The translations under genes were made by a program, and so were the position numbers. 64,000 bases of DNA from Candidatus Accumulibacter proximus (GTDB taxonomy: Bacteria; Pseudomonadota; Gammaproteobacteria; Burkholderiales; Rhodocyclaceae). The stretch spans positions 1 to 64,000 of the forward strand of contig JADJMH010000001.1 in NCBI GenBank assembly GCA_016709675.1. The letters run 5' to 3'. This document shows positions 28,563 to 39,072 of this stretch, piece by piece. Numbering within the stretch: position 1 is the stretch's first letter; every line of letters begins with the position of its first letter. The notes beneath the pieces are model-generated. The model saw only the letters and a program-made list of their open reading frames with translations, ran no database searches and was not told the origin of the DNA.

Positions 28563-29894
28563 ATGAAGCGCTGGGCTGTCAGGCTGGCCGGCTGGCCGCT
28601 GGCGCTGTTGTCTTCGGCGGTGCTCGCTGCCGGTCTGATGGACGCCTATCAAGCGGCTCGGCAGAACGATCCAACGTTTCGTGCGGCGCGCTACGAACGC
28701 GAGGCCGGTCAGTACGCGATCGCCATCGGTCGCGCCGGCTTGCTGCCCAACGTGGCGATCACCGGATCCTATTCGCAGAACAGGGGCGAGCGAGAGTCGA
28801 CGCGGGTCGACCTGAGCCAGGATCTTGATTATCGGGAGCAGGCGGCGGCGATCGTCCTGCGGCAACCGTTGTTCAACTACGACAGTTTTGTGCGCTACCA
28901 GCAAGGAAGCATCCAGGCCGCTTTCAGTGATGCCGTCTTCGACCGCAAGGAGGCGGAACTGGCGGTGAAGCTTGCCAGTGCGTACTTTGACGCGCTGTTC
29001 TCGATGGAGAGACTGGCCCTGACCGATGCCGAGATCTCCGCCTACCAGGCGCAGCGCGAACTGGCCGAGCGGCGCCGTAAAGGCGGCGAAGGGACGCTGA
29101 CCGAGGTCGCCGAAGCAGAGTCCAGGCTGCAGCTTGCCCGTGCCGGACGCGCCGATGCGCTCGACCGCCTGTCGGTCGCGATGCTGCGACTGGAAAGCAT
29201 GACCGGTAAGCCGATGGCTCCCCTCTGGCCCCTCCGCCCGGAGTTCTCGCCCAATGGCGTGCAGCCCGGGCGTATCGAGGAATGGTCGACGCTGGCGCAG
29301 GACAACAACGCAGAGATTCGTTCCCGGCGCAAGGCGTACGAGTTTGCCAGCCTGGAGGTCGACCGTAACCGCGCCGGCCACTATCCGCAGCTCGACCTGG
29401 TCGCCCGGGCTTCGCGGGCAGAGAACGAAACGATCTCGACGCTCAACCAGAAGGACTCGATCAATGCCGTCGGGGTGCAGCTCAACGTTCCGCTGTTTGC
29501 CGGCGGCCGGGTCAGCGCGCTGACCGGCCAGGCGGTCGCGAATCGTGAGCGCGCTCAGGCTGAACTGGACGCGGCGCTGAATGAGGTGCTGATCGAGGTT
29601 AGGCGGCAGTTCATGGCGGTCGAGACTGGTGGCAACCGGATTGCCGCCTACGAGAAGGCGGTCGATGCCAGCGCAGTGGCGGTTGAAGGCACGATGCGCG
29701 GCATGAAGGCAGGGATCCGGACCAACACCGACGTGCTCGACGCCGAACGGGTGATGTTCGTTGCCAGGCGTGACCTGGCGCAGGCGCGTTACGAGTATCT
29801 GGCCAATGTACTACAGCTCAAGGCAGCCGCCGGCGTCCTGTCGGAAAAGGATGTCGCCGAGATCGCGACCTTGCTTCTGCCGCCAAAGGACTAG
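28563..29894 (+). CDS. TolC-family outer membrane channel for type I secretion
   Basis: A 443-residue protein with a signal peptide (LALLSSAVLAAGL) and the two-fold TolC repeat. The first half opens LMDAYQAARQNDPTFRAARY and the second half IRSRRKAYEFASLEVDRNRA. Also present are GVQLNVPLFAGGRVS and a final helix region (TNTDVLDAERVMFVARRDLA), both typical of the family. It forms the trimeric channel through the outer membrane and periplasm. The ATG at 28563 lies just beyond the HlyD stop, with GAGGAG about 5 nt upstream; an in-frame GTG at 28557 is less likely. Third gene of the secretion operon. Confidence 0.92.
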   Translation: MKRWAVRLAGWPLALLSSAVLAAGLMDAYQAARQNDPTFRAARYEREAGQYAIAIGRAGLLPNVAITGSYSQNRGERESTRVDLSQDLDYREQAAAIVLRQPLFNYDSFVRYQQGSIQAAFSDAVFDRKEAELAVKLASAYFDALFSMERLALTDAEISAYQAQRELAERRRKGGEGTLTEVAEAESRLQLARAGRADALDRLSVAMLRLESMTGKPMAPLWPLRPEFSPNGVQPGRIEEWSTLAQDNNAEIRSRRKAYEFASLEVDRNRAGHYPQLDLVARASRAENETISTLNQKDSINAVGVQLNVPLFAGGRVSALTGQAVANRERAQAELDAALNEVLIEVRRQFMAVETGGNRIAAYEKAVDASAVAVEGTMRGMKAGIRTNTDVLDAERVMFVARRDLAQARYEYLANVLQLKAAAGVLSEKDVAEIATLLLPPKD

Positions 29895-29966
29895 CAATCC
29901 AGTCATCCAACGGTGCCAACATTGCGGCGCCAAGCGGCGGAAGCATCGCGCCGGTAGGCGCAGGTG

Positions 29967-30697
29967 CTATCGATCGGGCGCCGTACGCGGCAAGGTCAAG
30001 ATGAAGGTAGCGCCGTGCCCGGGCGAACTCTCGACCTCGATGGTCCCGCCCAGCACACCGGTGACCAGATTGTAGGCAATGTAAAGCCCCAGCCCGCTGC
30101 CGCCCTGCCCCAGACGGCTGGTGAAGAACGGCTCGAAAAGACGATGGAGCGTCTCGGTCGGGATACCCGCCCCGTTGTCCACACAGCGCAAGACCACCTG
30201 TGTTTCGCCAACAGCCTGCGCCTGCAGCTCGATGCAACCCTGCTCGATACCAACAAAGCCGTGCGTCAGGGAGTTGGCGACCAGATTGGTGATGACCTGT
30301 TCGAGCGGCCCGGGATAACTGTCCATTTCCAGTCCGGCGGGGATGTCGAGTTCGATCTGGTGCTTTGTTCGTTTGAACATCAGGCGTAGCGTGACGAGCA
30401 TCTCCTCGACCGTCCGGCGCAGGTCAAACGAGCGACGGCGAGCGCTGCTCTGGTCCACTGCCACCTGCTTGAAATGGCCGACCAGATCGGCGGCGCGGGC
30501 GCTGCTGCGCTCCAGCAGCTCGACTGCCTCGCGACCCCGGTTGAGAAATCCGTCCATCTGCGAACGCCGCAGCTTGCCCGCCTCGAACGCAGCGGCGAAC
30601 TCGCGGAACTGCTCGCTGAGCAGGCTGGCAACAATGCGCGTGTTACCGAGTGGCGTATTCAGCTCGTGTGCCACGCCGGCGACCAGATTACCCAGCG
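29967..30697 (-). pseudogene. 3' part of the sensor kinase split by the IS21-like element (HisKA and HATPase)
   Basis: This part carries the kinase core: the phospho-accepting helix GNLVAGVAHELNTPLGNTRI, an N box (LVANSLTHGF), G1 (CVDNGAGIP), F box (FEPFFTSR) and G2 (GGSGLGLYIA), ending at the stop at 29967. The frame continues upstream only into insertion-element sequence. Its first host codons (LGNLV) match exactly what is missing after AEKLAAL at the end of the 5' part at 34384. Joining the two at the duplicated CAGCG gives a continuous frame and a kinase of about 1,186 residues. Without its sensor half this fragment probably has no regulated activity. Confidence 0.9.
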
Positions 30698-30729
30698 TGT
30701 CAGCGCCATTCTCAAAGTCCGGTAAACCT

Positions 30730-30746
30730 GGCGGTTTGAAAGTCGT
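30730..30746 (+). repeat. Left subterminal inverted repeat of the IS21-like element
   Basis: 17 bp (ggcggtttgaaagtcgt), the inverse complement of 34337-34353 apart from one mismatch. Multiple terminal repeats of this kind are transposase-binding sites in IS21-family elements. Confidence 0.8.
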
Positions 30747-30914
30747 GTTTTTTCTTCGTTGATTTTCTTCGATGGCTTTCATTTCAATGGTTTTCTAAGT
30801 TTTCTTCCGCAGTTTTCGTCTTCTTCGTTCCTGGCTTTCCCGTCGTTCGGAATCCTTGTATTGCACCTCGGCGCGCGCTTTGGCGTTGCATGATGCGCGG
30901 CAAGGAGGTGAGCG

Positions 30915-31295
30915 ATGGCACACCACGAGCCACCCAACTGTCTGTTTTGCGGCGAAATCTTCCAAGCCGATGCGCGCAACGCGGCGCGCCAGAAATATTG
31001 CTCTAAACCGCCCTGCCGCAGGGCGAGCCAGGCAGCGAGTCGCCGCGCCTGGCTGGAGAAGCCGAAGAACCAGGACTACTTCCGCGGACCGGAAAATGTC
31101 GTTCGCGTACAGCTATGGCGGGCGGCCCACCCGGGATACTGGCGACGATCGCGGAAGGAAAGCGAGGCCGAGCGGGAAACGGCGCTTGCGTTACAAGATG
31201 TCTGCCCGGCCCAAGCGCTTGAAATCGCTGACGATTTGCAGAAAGGGCAGAAACTGCGTTACAAGATGTCTGGCGTGCTCAACCCGCTGTTTTGA
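30915..31295 (+). CDS. Cys-rich IS21-associated passenger protein (126 aa), 3' end probably frameshifted
   Basis: It starts MAHHEPPNCLFCGEIF with a possible four-Cys zinc site (CLFC, then YCSKPPC) and goes on with basic, Arg-rich helices and the family motif AHPGYWRR. Proteins of this type are known as passengers of IS21-like elements; the function is unknown and DNA binding is plausible. After NPLF a further part of the family (GFIARL and LQ.DIA, near 31295-31400) is present in other frames, so the end looks frameshifted. The ribosome site is AAGGAGG just upstream. Confidence 0.65.
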   Translation: MAHHEPPNCLFCGEIFQADARNAARQKYCSKPPCRRASQAASRRAWLEKPKNQDYFRGPENVVRVQLWRAAHPGYWRRSRKESEAERETALALQDVCPAQALEIADDLQKGQKLRYKMSGVLNPLF

Positions 31296-31399
31296 TGGGC
31301 TTTATTGCCCGTTTACCGGTAGCACGTTGCAGATGACATAGCCAGGAGCACCCGGCAGCGTTAAAACTGGGACATGACATTTGGCTGGAAGGACTGGTA

Positions 31400-31755
31400 A
31401 TGACCCTCAAACGAGGCTCTGTCCGCAACGGATCCGAACGATCCCCGGCAATTAGTTGGATCGACCACCGCCTGGTCCGCGAACGCTATCTCGATCGCTG
31501 TGATCCGCCGGCGGCCGCGCTCTATCTGTTCCTGGTGACCGTCGCCGATGTCCGGGTTGAGTTACTACTGGATGCCACGCTGACTCGTTGCCTGTCATGG
31601 CGTCCGTCCCCTGAGTCAGGCCCGCGAGGGGCTCACGCGGACTCATCGCCATCACGCCGCTCTACCAGGTCCGGCTTGGATGGGCCCGCGCGTTCAGCGC
31701 GCGAACTCGCGGCGGACGAAATCGCTTTGATGGCTGCGGGCCGTCCTGGGCGGAC
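31400..31755 (+). pseudogene. Second IS21-associated passenger gene, frameshifted
   Basis: It starts MTLKRGSVRN and contains WIDHRLVRERYLDRCDP and AALYLFLVTVAD, a pattern of small helix-turn-helix-like proteins that lie before istA in some IS21 elements. Later pieces (SQAREGLTR, TPLYQVLSLDG) continue in other frames. Function unknown. Confidence 0.55.
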
Positions 31756-33100
31756 CAGATCAATTACGAGATGTACTGCAAGATCAAGGATTGCCACGAT
31801 CGGCAGCAACTGACCATCGCCCAACCGCCCGCGCCCTCGATCTGCATCCCGACACCGTGGCCAAGGGTGGGCTGCCCGCAGTTCCATGCCCGGCAGTCGG
31901 CGCCGCGCAGCGTCGCTCGACCTTCAAGAACCGCATCATTCGCCTGCTGGAAACCCACCCACAGCCACAGATCTACCAGCGCCTGCGCGAGAAGGTTCGC
32001 GGGGGCTACACGATGGTCAAGACCACGTCCAGGTCCGGCCGGGCGCCGACAAGCCTTCCTGCTGGTCTTTGCCCGGCGAATGCGCCCAGGGACTGGGGTG
32101 AATACGGCACGATCGCCTCGGTTCACGCGGCGACTGTCCTCTTCGTCAGGGCTGTGCCAGCCGCCTGAGTATGTCGAATTCACCGCCGCAAACCATGGAA
32201 CATTTCCCGCCGCCCACGAGACGCCTTTGCCGCGGGGCTGGTCGCTTATGATCGACAACCTCAAGTCGGCCGTCCCTCCCGTGTCGTCGGGAAGCGCCGG
32301 CGTTCAATCCCCGCTATGTCGATTTCGCTCGGCATGGGGTTTGGCATCTCGCCCTGCAACGTCGCGAAGGGCAACGAAGGACGCGTCGAAAACGGGGTGG
32401 GCTATGTCAAAAAAAATTTCCTGAACGGTCTGGACCTGCTTGACTTAGCGGGTCATCCGGCCGCTGAGGTCTGGCTGGCGACCATCGCCAATGTCCGCAT
32501 CCATGGAACGCACCAGCGACCCGGACCGGTTCAAGGACGAGCAAGCGCTGCTGCAGCCCCTCAATCCGATGCCCTACGATATCGGTCGCATCCAGAGCCA
32601 GCGCGTGAAGCAGTTCCTGTCGCGCTCGACACCAATCACTATTCGGTACCGGCCGAGTTGGCGAGTCAGCGCGTGACGCTGAAAGCTTACCCGGATGGGT
32701 GCATTTACCACCAGGACCAGCTCGTTGCGCGCCATGTCCGCAGCACGATCGGCGTAGGATATCGAGGACCCCGATCCCGAAGGCGCGCTCGCCCAACGGC
32801 GCAACGCGGGAGCAGCGCTTGGTGTTCCTGAGCCTGTCGCGGGATGCTCAGGCCTATCTCGAAGGCATCGAGCACGCCGCGTCAATCCGCGCCATCACCT
32901 CCGCAAGATCGTCGCCCTGAGCGAAATCACGGCGTCGACGCCGTTGATCGGGCCATCCAGGACGGTATGGCGTTCGCCGCCTACAGTTGCGAGTACGTCG
33001 CCAACATCCTGGAGATGCAGCCCGCGAAACCCCGAGCCGGGGCGCTGTCTCACCCCCGCCAGGATCTCCTGGACACAGATCGCCCCCCGATCTCTCCCCC
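31756..33100 (+). pseudogene. istA: IstA transposase of the IS21 family, multiply frameshifted
   Basis: Ordered pieces in different frames match IstA. They include INYEMYCKIKDCHDRQQLTI; RALDLHPDTVAK (the helix-turn-helix); TPLPRGWSLMIDNLKSAV (around a catalytic Asp of the DDE domain); RVENGVGYVKKNFLNGLDL (around the catalytic Glu); ALDTNHYSVPAE (the beta-barrel); and EYVANILEMQ near the end. IstA is normally about 500 residues, which matches the span. At least five indels are needed, so it is inactive as sequenced. Confidence 0.85.
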
Positions 33101-33116
33101 TACGAAAGGCATGGCG

Positions 33117-33842
33117 ATGGGGCGACCGACGCCTCGCTGCCAACAGCCAGGCTACCACCGATGCGCTACGCGCCAGTTGGTGAGCCTCAAACTGTCCCAT
33201 CTGCTCAACGCTTGCCCTGGCCCAGCAGCAGGCGCCGAGCAGGGTCGCACGTCGACTATCTGCGCACTGATCGAAGGCGAGGCGCATGCCCGCAAGACCG
33301 CAGTATTGCGACGGGTGGGGCTGGCCCGCTTTCCGGTGGTCAAGACCCTCGATCTGTTCGAGTGGAGCTGGCCGACCAAAATCAACCGACCCCAGATTCA
33401 GAATCTCTTCCGACGCGCTTCATCGAGGACAAGGGCAAGGATCTTCATTGCCAACGTCGGCCTGGGCAAAGTCATCTCGATCGCGCTGGCGCACACCGCG
33501 CCTGCGCGGCTACTCGGTGTTGTTCGACCGCCGTCGATATCATCACTCGCTCTCCGCCGCCCAGGCGCAGGGCGCCCGTGAACTGCGCAAGTATCTGCAG
33601 CCGCGGCCGTGGTCGACGAACCGGCTACCTTCCCATCGACAAGCACGGCGCCGCGCTCTTCCAGATCATCAGCGAACGCTATGGCGTGGCGCCTTGATCA
33701 TCACCAGCAATCGCCTACAAGCATTGGCCGGAAATCTTCACCACGACAGCACCCTCAGCGCTCCTGGATCGGCTGCTCCATCATGCCGAAACCGTCCTCA
33801 TCGAGGGCAAAGCTATCATGAAAGAGCAGATCGAGACATGAC
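33117..33842 (+). pseudogene. istB: IstB ATPase helper of the IS21 family, frameshifted
   Basis: Pieces in different frames match IstB: LKLSHLLNACPG, ALIEGEAHARK, LARFPVVKTLDLFEWSW (DnaA-like N-terminal region), NVGLGK near the Walker A position, GYLPIDKHGAALFQIISERY after the Walker B region, and ALLDRLLHHAETV near the C-terminus. IstB is the AAA+ helper that delivers target DNA to IstA. Several indels break the frame. Confidence 0.85.
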
Positions 33843-34336
33843 CAGCACCACCTGACACCTCCCTCGACCGTTCTGACGGTCACCAAATCGGGAAAAGAAT
33901 GACGGACCACGTCGGACGGTCACGAACCGGCCGGCCGCTCAAAGGTGACGGCCATGACGGACAAGAGCGCAGCGGCCCAGCGGATGCGCGACAAGAGAAC
34001 GGCCATCGACGCCACGGCGAGAGACGGACGCGCCCGCTGGACTTCGGGGCGGGTTGGCACCGAGCCGGCGCCTTTGTGCCCGTCGGGCATGGCTTGCTTT
34101 CGGCCAGAGGTACGGCTTCGTGACGGTCACGCAATGGCGCAGCCTGATGGAAAACGACGAAGCCAGCACGCCCTACGTCGACACCGCGCGCCGTCCATGC
34201 ACTCGCAAACAGTTACCGCACGCTCGCCCCAGGTCGAGCTTGGCCACGCGGCCGAACATGCGCTTCAGCGCTGCACAGGCGCCCGAAAGGTCCGAGCAAA
34301 CTGCCCTTTGCACAGACTCCCACTCGCTCATCCATT
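33843..34336 (+). other. Right arm of the IS21-like element, no intact gene
   Basis: Short open stretches occur, one reading WLAFGQRYGFVTVTQW at about 34090-34135, perhaps the remains of another passenger gene. GACGGTCAC occurs three times between 33870 and 34130. No function is assigned. Confidence 0.35.
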
Positions 34337-34353
34337 ACGAATTTCAAACCGCC
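34337..34353 (-). repeat. Right subterminal inverted repeat of the IS21-like element
   Basis: 17 bp, the partner of 30730-30746 with one mismatch. It lies 30 bp inside the right end of the element. Confidence 0.8.
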
Positions 34354-34380
34354 CATTTCAACCGAAATTCACGCCGCCGC

Positions 34381-37218
34381 TCACAGCGCGGCCAGCTTTT
34401 CCGCCTGGACGAGCTGCATCATCGCCTGCCGCAACTCGGCAGTCCGCTCGCCCACCATTTCCTCAAGGCGTTCTCGGTGACGCTCGAGTTCCTCCTCGGC
34501 GCGCTTGCGCTCGGTGATGTCCGAGCCGACGCTGAAGACCTCCACCACCCGGCCCCAGTCATCGAAAACCACCTTGTTGGTCCACGAAACCCACACCCGC
34601 TCGCCACCGCGACGCATGTTCAGGTTCACCCGGCGTTCAAACTCTTCAGGATGCAGGCAGATCGTCTCCATCAGCGGCCTGAGATCGCTGCCCTGGCTTG
34701 CCGTCGGCGGCACGATGCTCCCGACCAACTGCCGGCCCAGTAGCTCCTCCTCCGAATAGCCGAAGAACTTGAGGCCAAACTCGTTGATGAAGGTGATCAC
34801 ACCCTCCGGGGTCCAGCGCAGGATGATGCTGTTGGCGTTCTCGACGAGTTCGCGGTACTTGAGTTCGCTTTCAAGCAGCGCCTGCTCGGCGCGCTTGCGT
34901 TCAGTAATGTCGTTCACCAGCACGAGTTCTGCCGGCCGCCCCTCGAAAGAGAGGGCGTGCGAAATGATCTCCACGTCAACCAGGGTGCCGTCTTGCCGGC
35001 GATGTCGCCAGAAGCCACCGTAATCGCCCCTCTCCTCGACGGCGACGATGTCCTCGCTCAGCAGCGGGCTGTCTTCGTCCGGGTTGAGGTCCATGATGGT
35101 CATATCCCGAAACTCGCTGCGGGAAAACCCGTAGCTGGCTACGGCGGCATCATTGACCGTCAGGAATGCCCGGGTTTCCGCATCCAATACCCACATCGCA
35201 TGCGGATTGCTGTCAAACAGCAGTCGGTAGCGCGCCTCGCTTTCCTGCAGTGCCCTGTCCGTCCGGTCGCGCTCGAGCCGCATCCGCAGCACCGAGATGC
35301 CGAAGGCCAGATCGCCGGCGAGTTCGCTCAACAGAGCGACCTCGTCGCCGTCGAAGGCGTCCTCTGCCGAGGCGTAAATGCTCAGGGCGCCCAGCGTCTG
35401 TTCTCCGACGATCAGCGGCAAGGCGCACAAGGCGGCGTAGCCACGTTCGACTGCCTCGGCACGCCAGGGCGCGAAGCATGGATCGGCAGCCACGTTCGGG
35501 ATCACGCAGGGGCGGCCGGTACGAATGGCCGTCCCATTGGCGCCGCGCCCACGCTCTGCCTCCGCCCAGGTGGTGTTCAGGCCCTCCAGATAGCCTGCTT
35601 CATGGCCGGCGTGTGCCATCGGCCGCACCGTGCGCTGCTCATCGTGCTCGGCGTAACCGACCCAGGCCATCCGGTAGCCGCCGACCTCGACGACGATGCG
35701 GCAGATGGTGCTCAGCAACTCGCTTTCGTCGCTTGCGCGAATCAGCGCCTGATTACATTCGCTGATCATCCGCAACTGCCGGTTGGCCCGACGAAGCGCC
35801 TCCTCGGCGCAACTGCGCTCGGTGATGTCTACCGCGACACCGATCACCTTGAGCGAACCGTCGACCGCCCGCACCGGATTGAAATAGGTGTCGAAGAAGG
35901 TGTCGCCGAAGCGAGAGACGAATTGCAGCGCCTCGCCACCTAGCGCGCGCCGCGCCTGGGCAGCAATCTCCGGGTGATCGCGATAAAGCGCGAACACGGA
36001 CTGGCCGACCGCCTCGCCGGGCGCCAGGCCGGCACTCGCCAGACCTTTGCCTTCGCTGAGTTCGAACACCCCCTCCTGATCGAACTGAAAAATCACCACT
36101 GGCGCGTTGCTGATCAACGACCGGTAGCGCGCCTCGCTGGTCGCCAGGTCGCGCTCACGCTGGCGAATGGCCAGCGACATGCGATCGAGATCGCCGGCCA
36201 GGCTGTCGAATTCCCTGATCTGCGACAACGGCCAGGATTGACCATAGTTGCCCTCGGCAATGGCATGCGCTTGCGCCGCATAGCGGCCTATTCGCCGCGC
36301 AAAGCCGCGCGCCAGCAGCAGGGTGGCGCTGGTCGCCAGCAGCAGCGCGGCCAGCGCGCCGGCAGCGAGAGCCCACAAGGTGGACTCGAACGGCTGCAGG
36401 GCGTCGCTTCGCGGCTGTGCGACGAGTACCGTCCAGCCGAGCTGCGGCACGCTGACCAGCGTTGCGATGAACCTCTCGCCTTCCAGTTCGAGCTCATGGC
36501 TCACGAACCGCCCGCGCAAGGCATCGCCGACGATCGGCAGGTGACCGAGGTTGAGCTGCTGACCGCCGAGTCGACGGTGCGAATCCGCGATGATCTGGCC
36601 CTGGCGATCGAGGATCATGGTCAACATCCCCGCTTCGGCCAGCAGGTGACCGATGAACTCGGCGAGCCGGTCAATGGCCACTTCGCCGACCAGTACCTGA
36701 TCGCCCACCGGAATCGCCAGACTGACTGTCAGCCGGCCGCTGACAGCCGACAGAAAAACGTCCGACCACACCGGCGCCTGCCGCTGGCGCGCTTCGCGCA
36801 AAACAGCCCAGCGCGAGAGGTCGACCGCCAGCAGGTCTTCCCGCAGGCGCCGCTGTCCCGGCGGCAGGCCAACCGCGTACACGGAGTCGGCCGCGTCCGC
36901 GACATAAATCGCCGCGAATACCTCGCCGGATCCCACGTGCGCATCGAGAATCGGTTCAAACCAGAATGACGCCGGCTGTAAACCTCGCTGCTGCAGATAC
37001 CCGGCGACAGCGGACAACTCGCGCCCGGCACTGCGCAGGTGCACCTCAACCTGACCGGAGATGGCGCGAGCCAGGGCCTGGTGACGCGTTTCGATCTCCG
37101 CCAGCACCTGCGGCAGCAGCACCCACAGGAGCAGCGCGGCAACCAGCAGCAACGGCAGCATGCCTGCCAGCAGGAAGCGCAGCGCCAGCCATGGCCGAAG
37201 GGGCTTTGCCCAGGACAT
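34381..37218 (-). pseudogene. 5' part of the sensor kinase split by the IS21-like element
   Basis: 945 codons with no frame break from the ATG at 37218. Order: TM1 (FLLAGMLPLLLVAALLLWVL); a periplasmic Cache-like sensor (about residues 40-270); TM2 (ALAAGALAALLLATSATLLL); HAMP; PAS (about 365-480); GAF (about 495-650); and two further PAS domains with ITERKRAEQAL/ITERKRAEEEL ends. A coiled coil ends AELRQAMMQLVQAEKLAAL. The stop right after this comes from the element (34381-34383). The missing HisKA and HATPase part is at 29967-30697. The product as it stands is a membrane sensor with no kinase domain. The parts show no decay, so the insertion may be fairly recent or the protein still useful. 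Confidence 0.9.
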
Positions 37219-37266
37219 CGATTTACCAGACCATCACGGACGGTTCATTGGACGCGCCCCCCCTGC

Positions 37267-37899
37267 TCAATGTCCGAGCGCGGGAAAGAGCTTGATCAAA
37301 CCATCGGCCATCACCTCGACGGCGATCGCTGCGAGGATCAGGCCCATCAGGCGGGTCATCACATTGATGCCGGTCTGGCCCATGAACCGGCCGATGCGAC
37401 CAGCCGCCGACAGCGCCACCCAGGTTGCCAGGCCGATGACCAGCCCATAGATGACGAGTACCCCGAGTTCCCAGAAATGTCGCGCCTTTTCGGCATAGAT
37501 CACCACCGTCGAGATCGAGGCCGGACCGGTCAACAGGGGGATAGTCAGTGGCACAACGGCGATGCTGGCCCCCGAATCGGCACGGCTGGCGCCGTCGTCG
37601 ACGTCCTGTCCGCTTGATTCAGCCGGCTGCGCATTGAGCATGTGCATGGCGCTGATCAGCAGCAGCAAACCGCCGCCAACCTCGAACGAGGCCAGCGAGA
37701 TGCCGAAGAACTGCAGCACCTTGAGGCCCGCCAGAGCACTGGTGGCGATGACGACAAAAGCCGTTAACGAGGCGACGCGAATCGTTTTCGCGCGCTGCGC
37801 GAGACTGAAATTGCGCGTGAAATGAATGAAGAACGGGATGACGCCGATCGGGTTGACGATCGCGAGCAGCGTGATCAGCGGTTTGATCGGGAAATCCAT
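37267..37899 (-). CDS. MarC-family (UPF0056) integral membrane protein
   Basis: About 210 residues from the ATG at 37899 (MDFPIKPLITLLAIVNPIGV); an upstream in-frame start at 37932 would add 11 polar residues. Six hydrophobic helices are present. Family markers include NPIGVIPFF near the start and IPLLTGPASISTVV in the second half, the two halves of the MarC inverted repeat. The function of MarC proteins is not settled; early links to antibiotic resistance were not upheld. It lies 48 nt downstream of the split kinase gene's start, on the same strand. Confidence 0.88.
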   Translation of the reverse strand: MDFPIKPLITLLAIVNPIGVIPFFIHFTRNFSLAQRAKTIRVASLTAFVVIATSALAGLKVLQFFGISLASFEVGGGLLLLISAMHMLNAQPAESSGQDVDDGASRADSGASIAVVPLTIPLLTGPASISTVVIYAEKARHFWELGVLVIYGLVIGLATWVALSAAGRIGRFMGQTGINVMTRLMGLILAAIAVEVMADGLIKLFPALGH

Positions 37900-38067
37900 G
37901 GCCTCCAGAGCGCCCGAATGGCGACCCGGCAACGGTTGAAAAGCCCTAGTCTAACGCGATCGACCACGCTCTGCCTGCGCTGGAGTGCGCTCTCGCGGCG
38001 CCGATGCCGGCCGGCGGCAGCGGCTTGGGAGTAGAATCGGCGCCTTCTCCTCTGCTGAAGCCCTGCA

Positions 38068-38919
38068 ATGCAATCCCTGTGGATGGTCCTGGCCAGCCTG
38101 CTGTTCGCCTGCATGGGCGTCTGTGTCAAGTTGGCAGCCGCCACCCATTCGGCGGTGGAGATCGTCTTCTACCGCAGCTTTCTCTCGCTGATCCTGATGT
38201 ATGCCCTGGTTCGCCTGCGCGGCGTATCGCTCAGGACGCCGCACTGGCGCTGGCAGGTCAGCCGCGGCGTGGTCGGTTTCTCGGCGCTGTTTGCCTATTT
38301 CTGGGCAATCACGCTGCTGCCGCTGGCCACCGCGGTGACCCTCAACTACACGTCGGCCATCTTCCTGGCAATCTGCCTGGCACTGGCCGGCCAGCGCCTG
38401 ACTGGCGGGATTCTCGGCGCCCTGACACTCGGCCTGGCGGGGGTCGGCCTGCTCCTCAAGCCGACGCTGCACGCCGACCAACTGGTCGGTGGCCTGATTG
38501 GCCTGAGTTCCGGGGTGCTCGCCGGCATGGCGTATTTCAGCGTTCGCGAACTGGGCTCGCGCGGCGAACCGGAGACGCGCACGGTCTTCTATTTTTCGCT
38601 CGTGTCGTCGATATGCGGCAGCTTCTGGCTGCTGATTTCCGACATCCACCCGGTCGACCTGCACAGCGGGGCGCTGTTGCTCGGCGTCGCGGCTTTCGCC
38701 ACCGCCGCCCAGTTGGCGATGACCCGCGCCTACGCCGGCAGCAGGACCTTGATGGCGGCAGCGCTGGCCTACAGTACCGTCATCTTTGCCAGCCTCTTCG
38801 GCATGCTGATCTGGCACGAAACGCACGATCTCTGGTCGTGGCTGGCAGTCGCGCTGATCGTCCTGTCGGGATTGGCGGCGACGCACTTCTCGCCGGTGAC
38901 GCCAGCTCGGAGACCGTGA
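38068..38919 (+). CDS. EamA/DMT-family transporter
   Basis: A 283-residue inner membrane protein with ten predicted helices in two EamA repeats (first from WMVLASLLFACMGVCVKLAA, second from VGGLIGLSSGVLAGMAYFSV). The end TLMAAALAYSTVIFASLFGM is typical of drug/metabolite exporters of this superfamily. The substrate cannot be predicted. It is convergent with the AbiEi-like gene. Confidence 0.9.
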   Translation: MQSLWMVLASLLFACMGVCVKLAAATHSAVEIVFYRSFLSLILMYALVRLRGVSLRTPHWRWQVSRGVVGFSALFAYFWAITLLPLATAVTLNYTSAIFLAICLALAGQRLTGGILGALTLGLAGVGLLLKPTLHADQLVGGLIGLSSGVLAGMAYFSVRELGSRGEPETRTVFYFSLVSSICGSFWLLISDIHPVDLHSGALLLGVAAFATAAQLAMTRAYAGSRTLMAAALAYSTVIFASLFGMLIWHETHDLWSWLAVALIVLSGLAATHFSPVTPARRP

Positions 38920-39072
38920 CGCCCCACTCCTATGATTGATCACAAAAGGTTGGGTATGGGTTGAGGATGTACGGCAACTCAACGTACATAGTCAACAACA
39001 AGGAGACGAAGTAATCCCCATCGTCCTGACGATGGCGGTGATCGCTGGCCCGCCAGGCGATCTCGGCCAAGC

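Larger units (their letters stand above)
30698..34383 (+). mobile_element. Decayed IS21-family insertion element, 3,686 bp
   Basis: The boundaries are visible. A 5-bp direct repeat CAGCG flanks it (30693-30697 and 34384-34388). The left end starts TGTCAGCGCC and the right end, read inward, starts TGAGCGGCGG. Subterminal inverted repeats match at 16 of 17 positions (30730-30746 and 34337-34353). Inside, in order, are a Cys-rich passenger gene (30915), a second accessory gene (31400), istA (about 31756-33100) and istB (about 33117-33842), all on the plus strand and all but the first clearly frameshifted. It is inserted in a sensor kinase gene, and exact removal with one CAGCG copy restores that frame. 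The large number of indels means it cannot transpose itself. Confidence 0.9.

Noticed and set aside
38966..38988. Inverted repeat atgtacg/cgtacat after the EamA gene
   Set aside because: Only 7-bp arms with a 9-nt gap and no T-run; not strong enough to call a terminator or operator.
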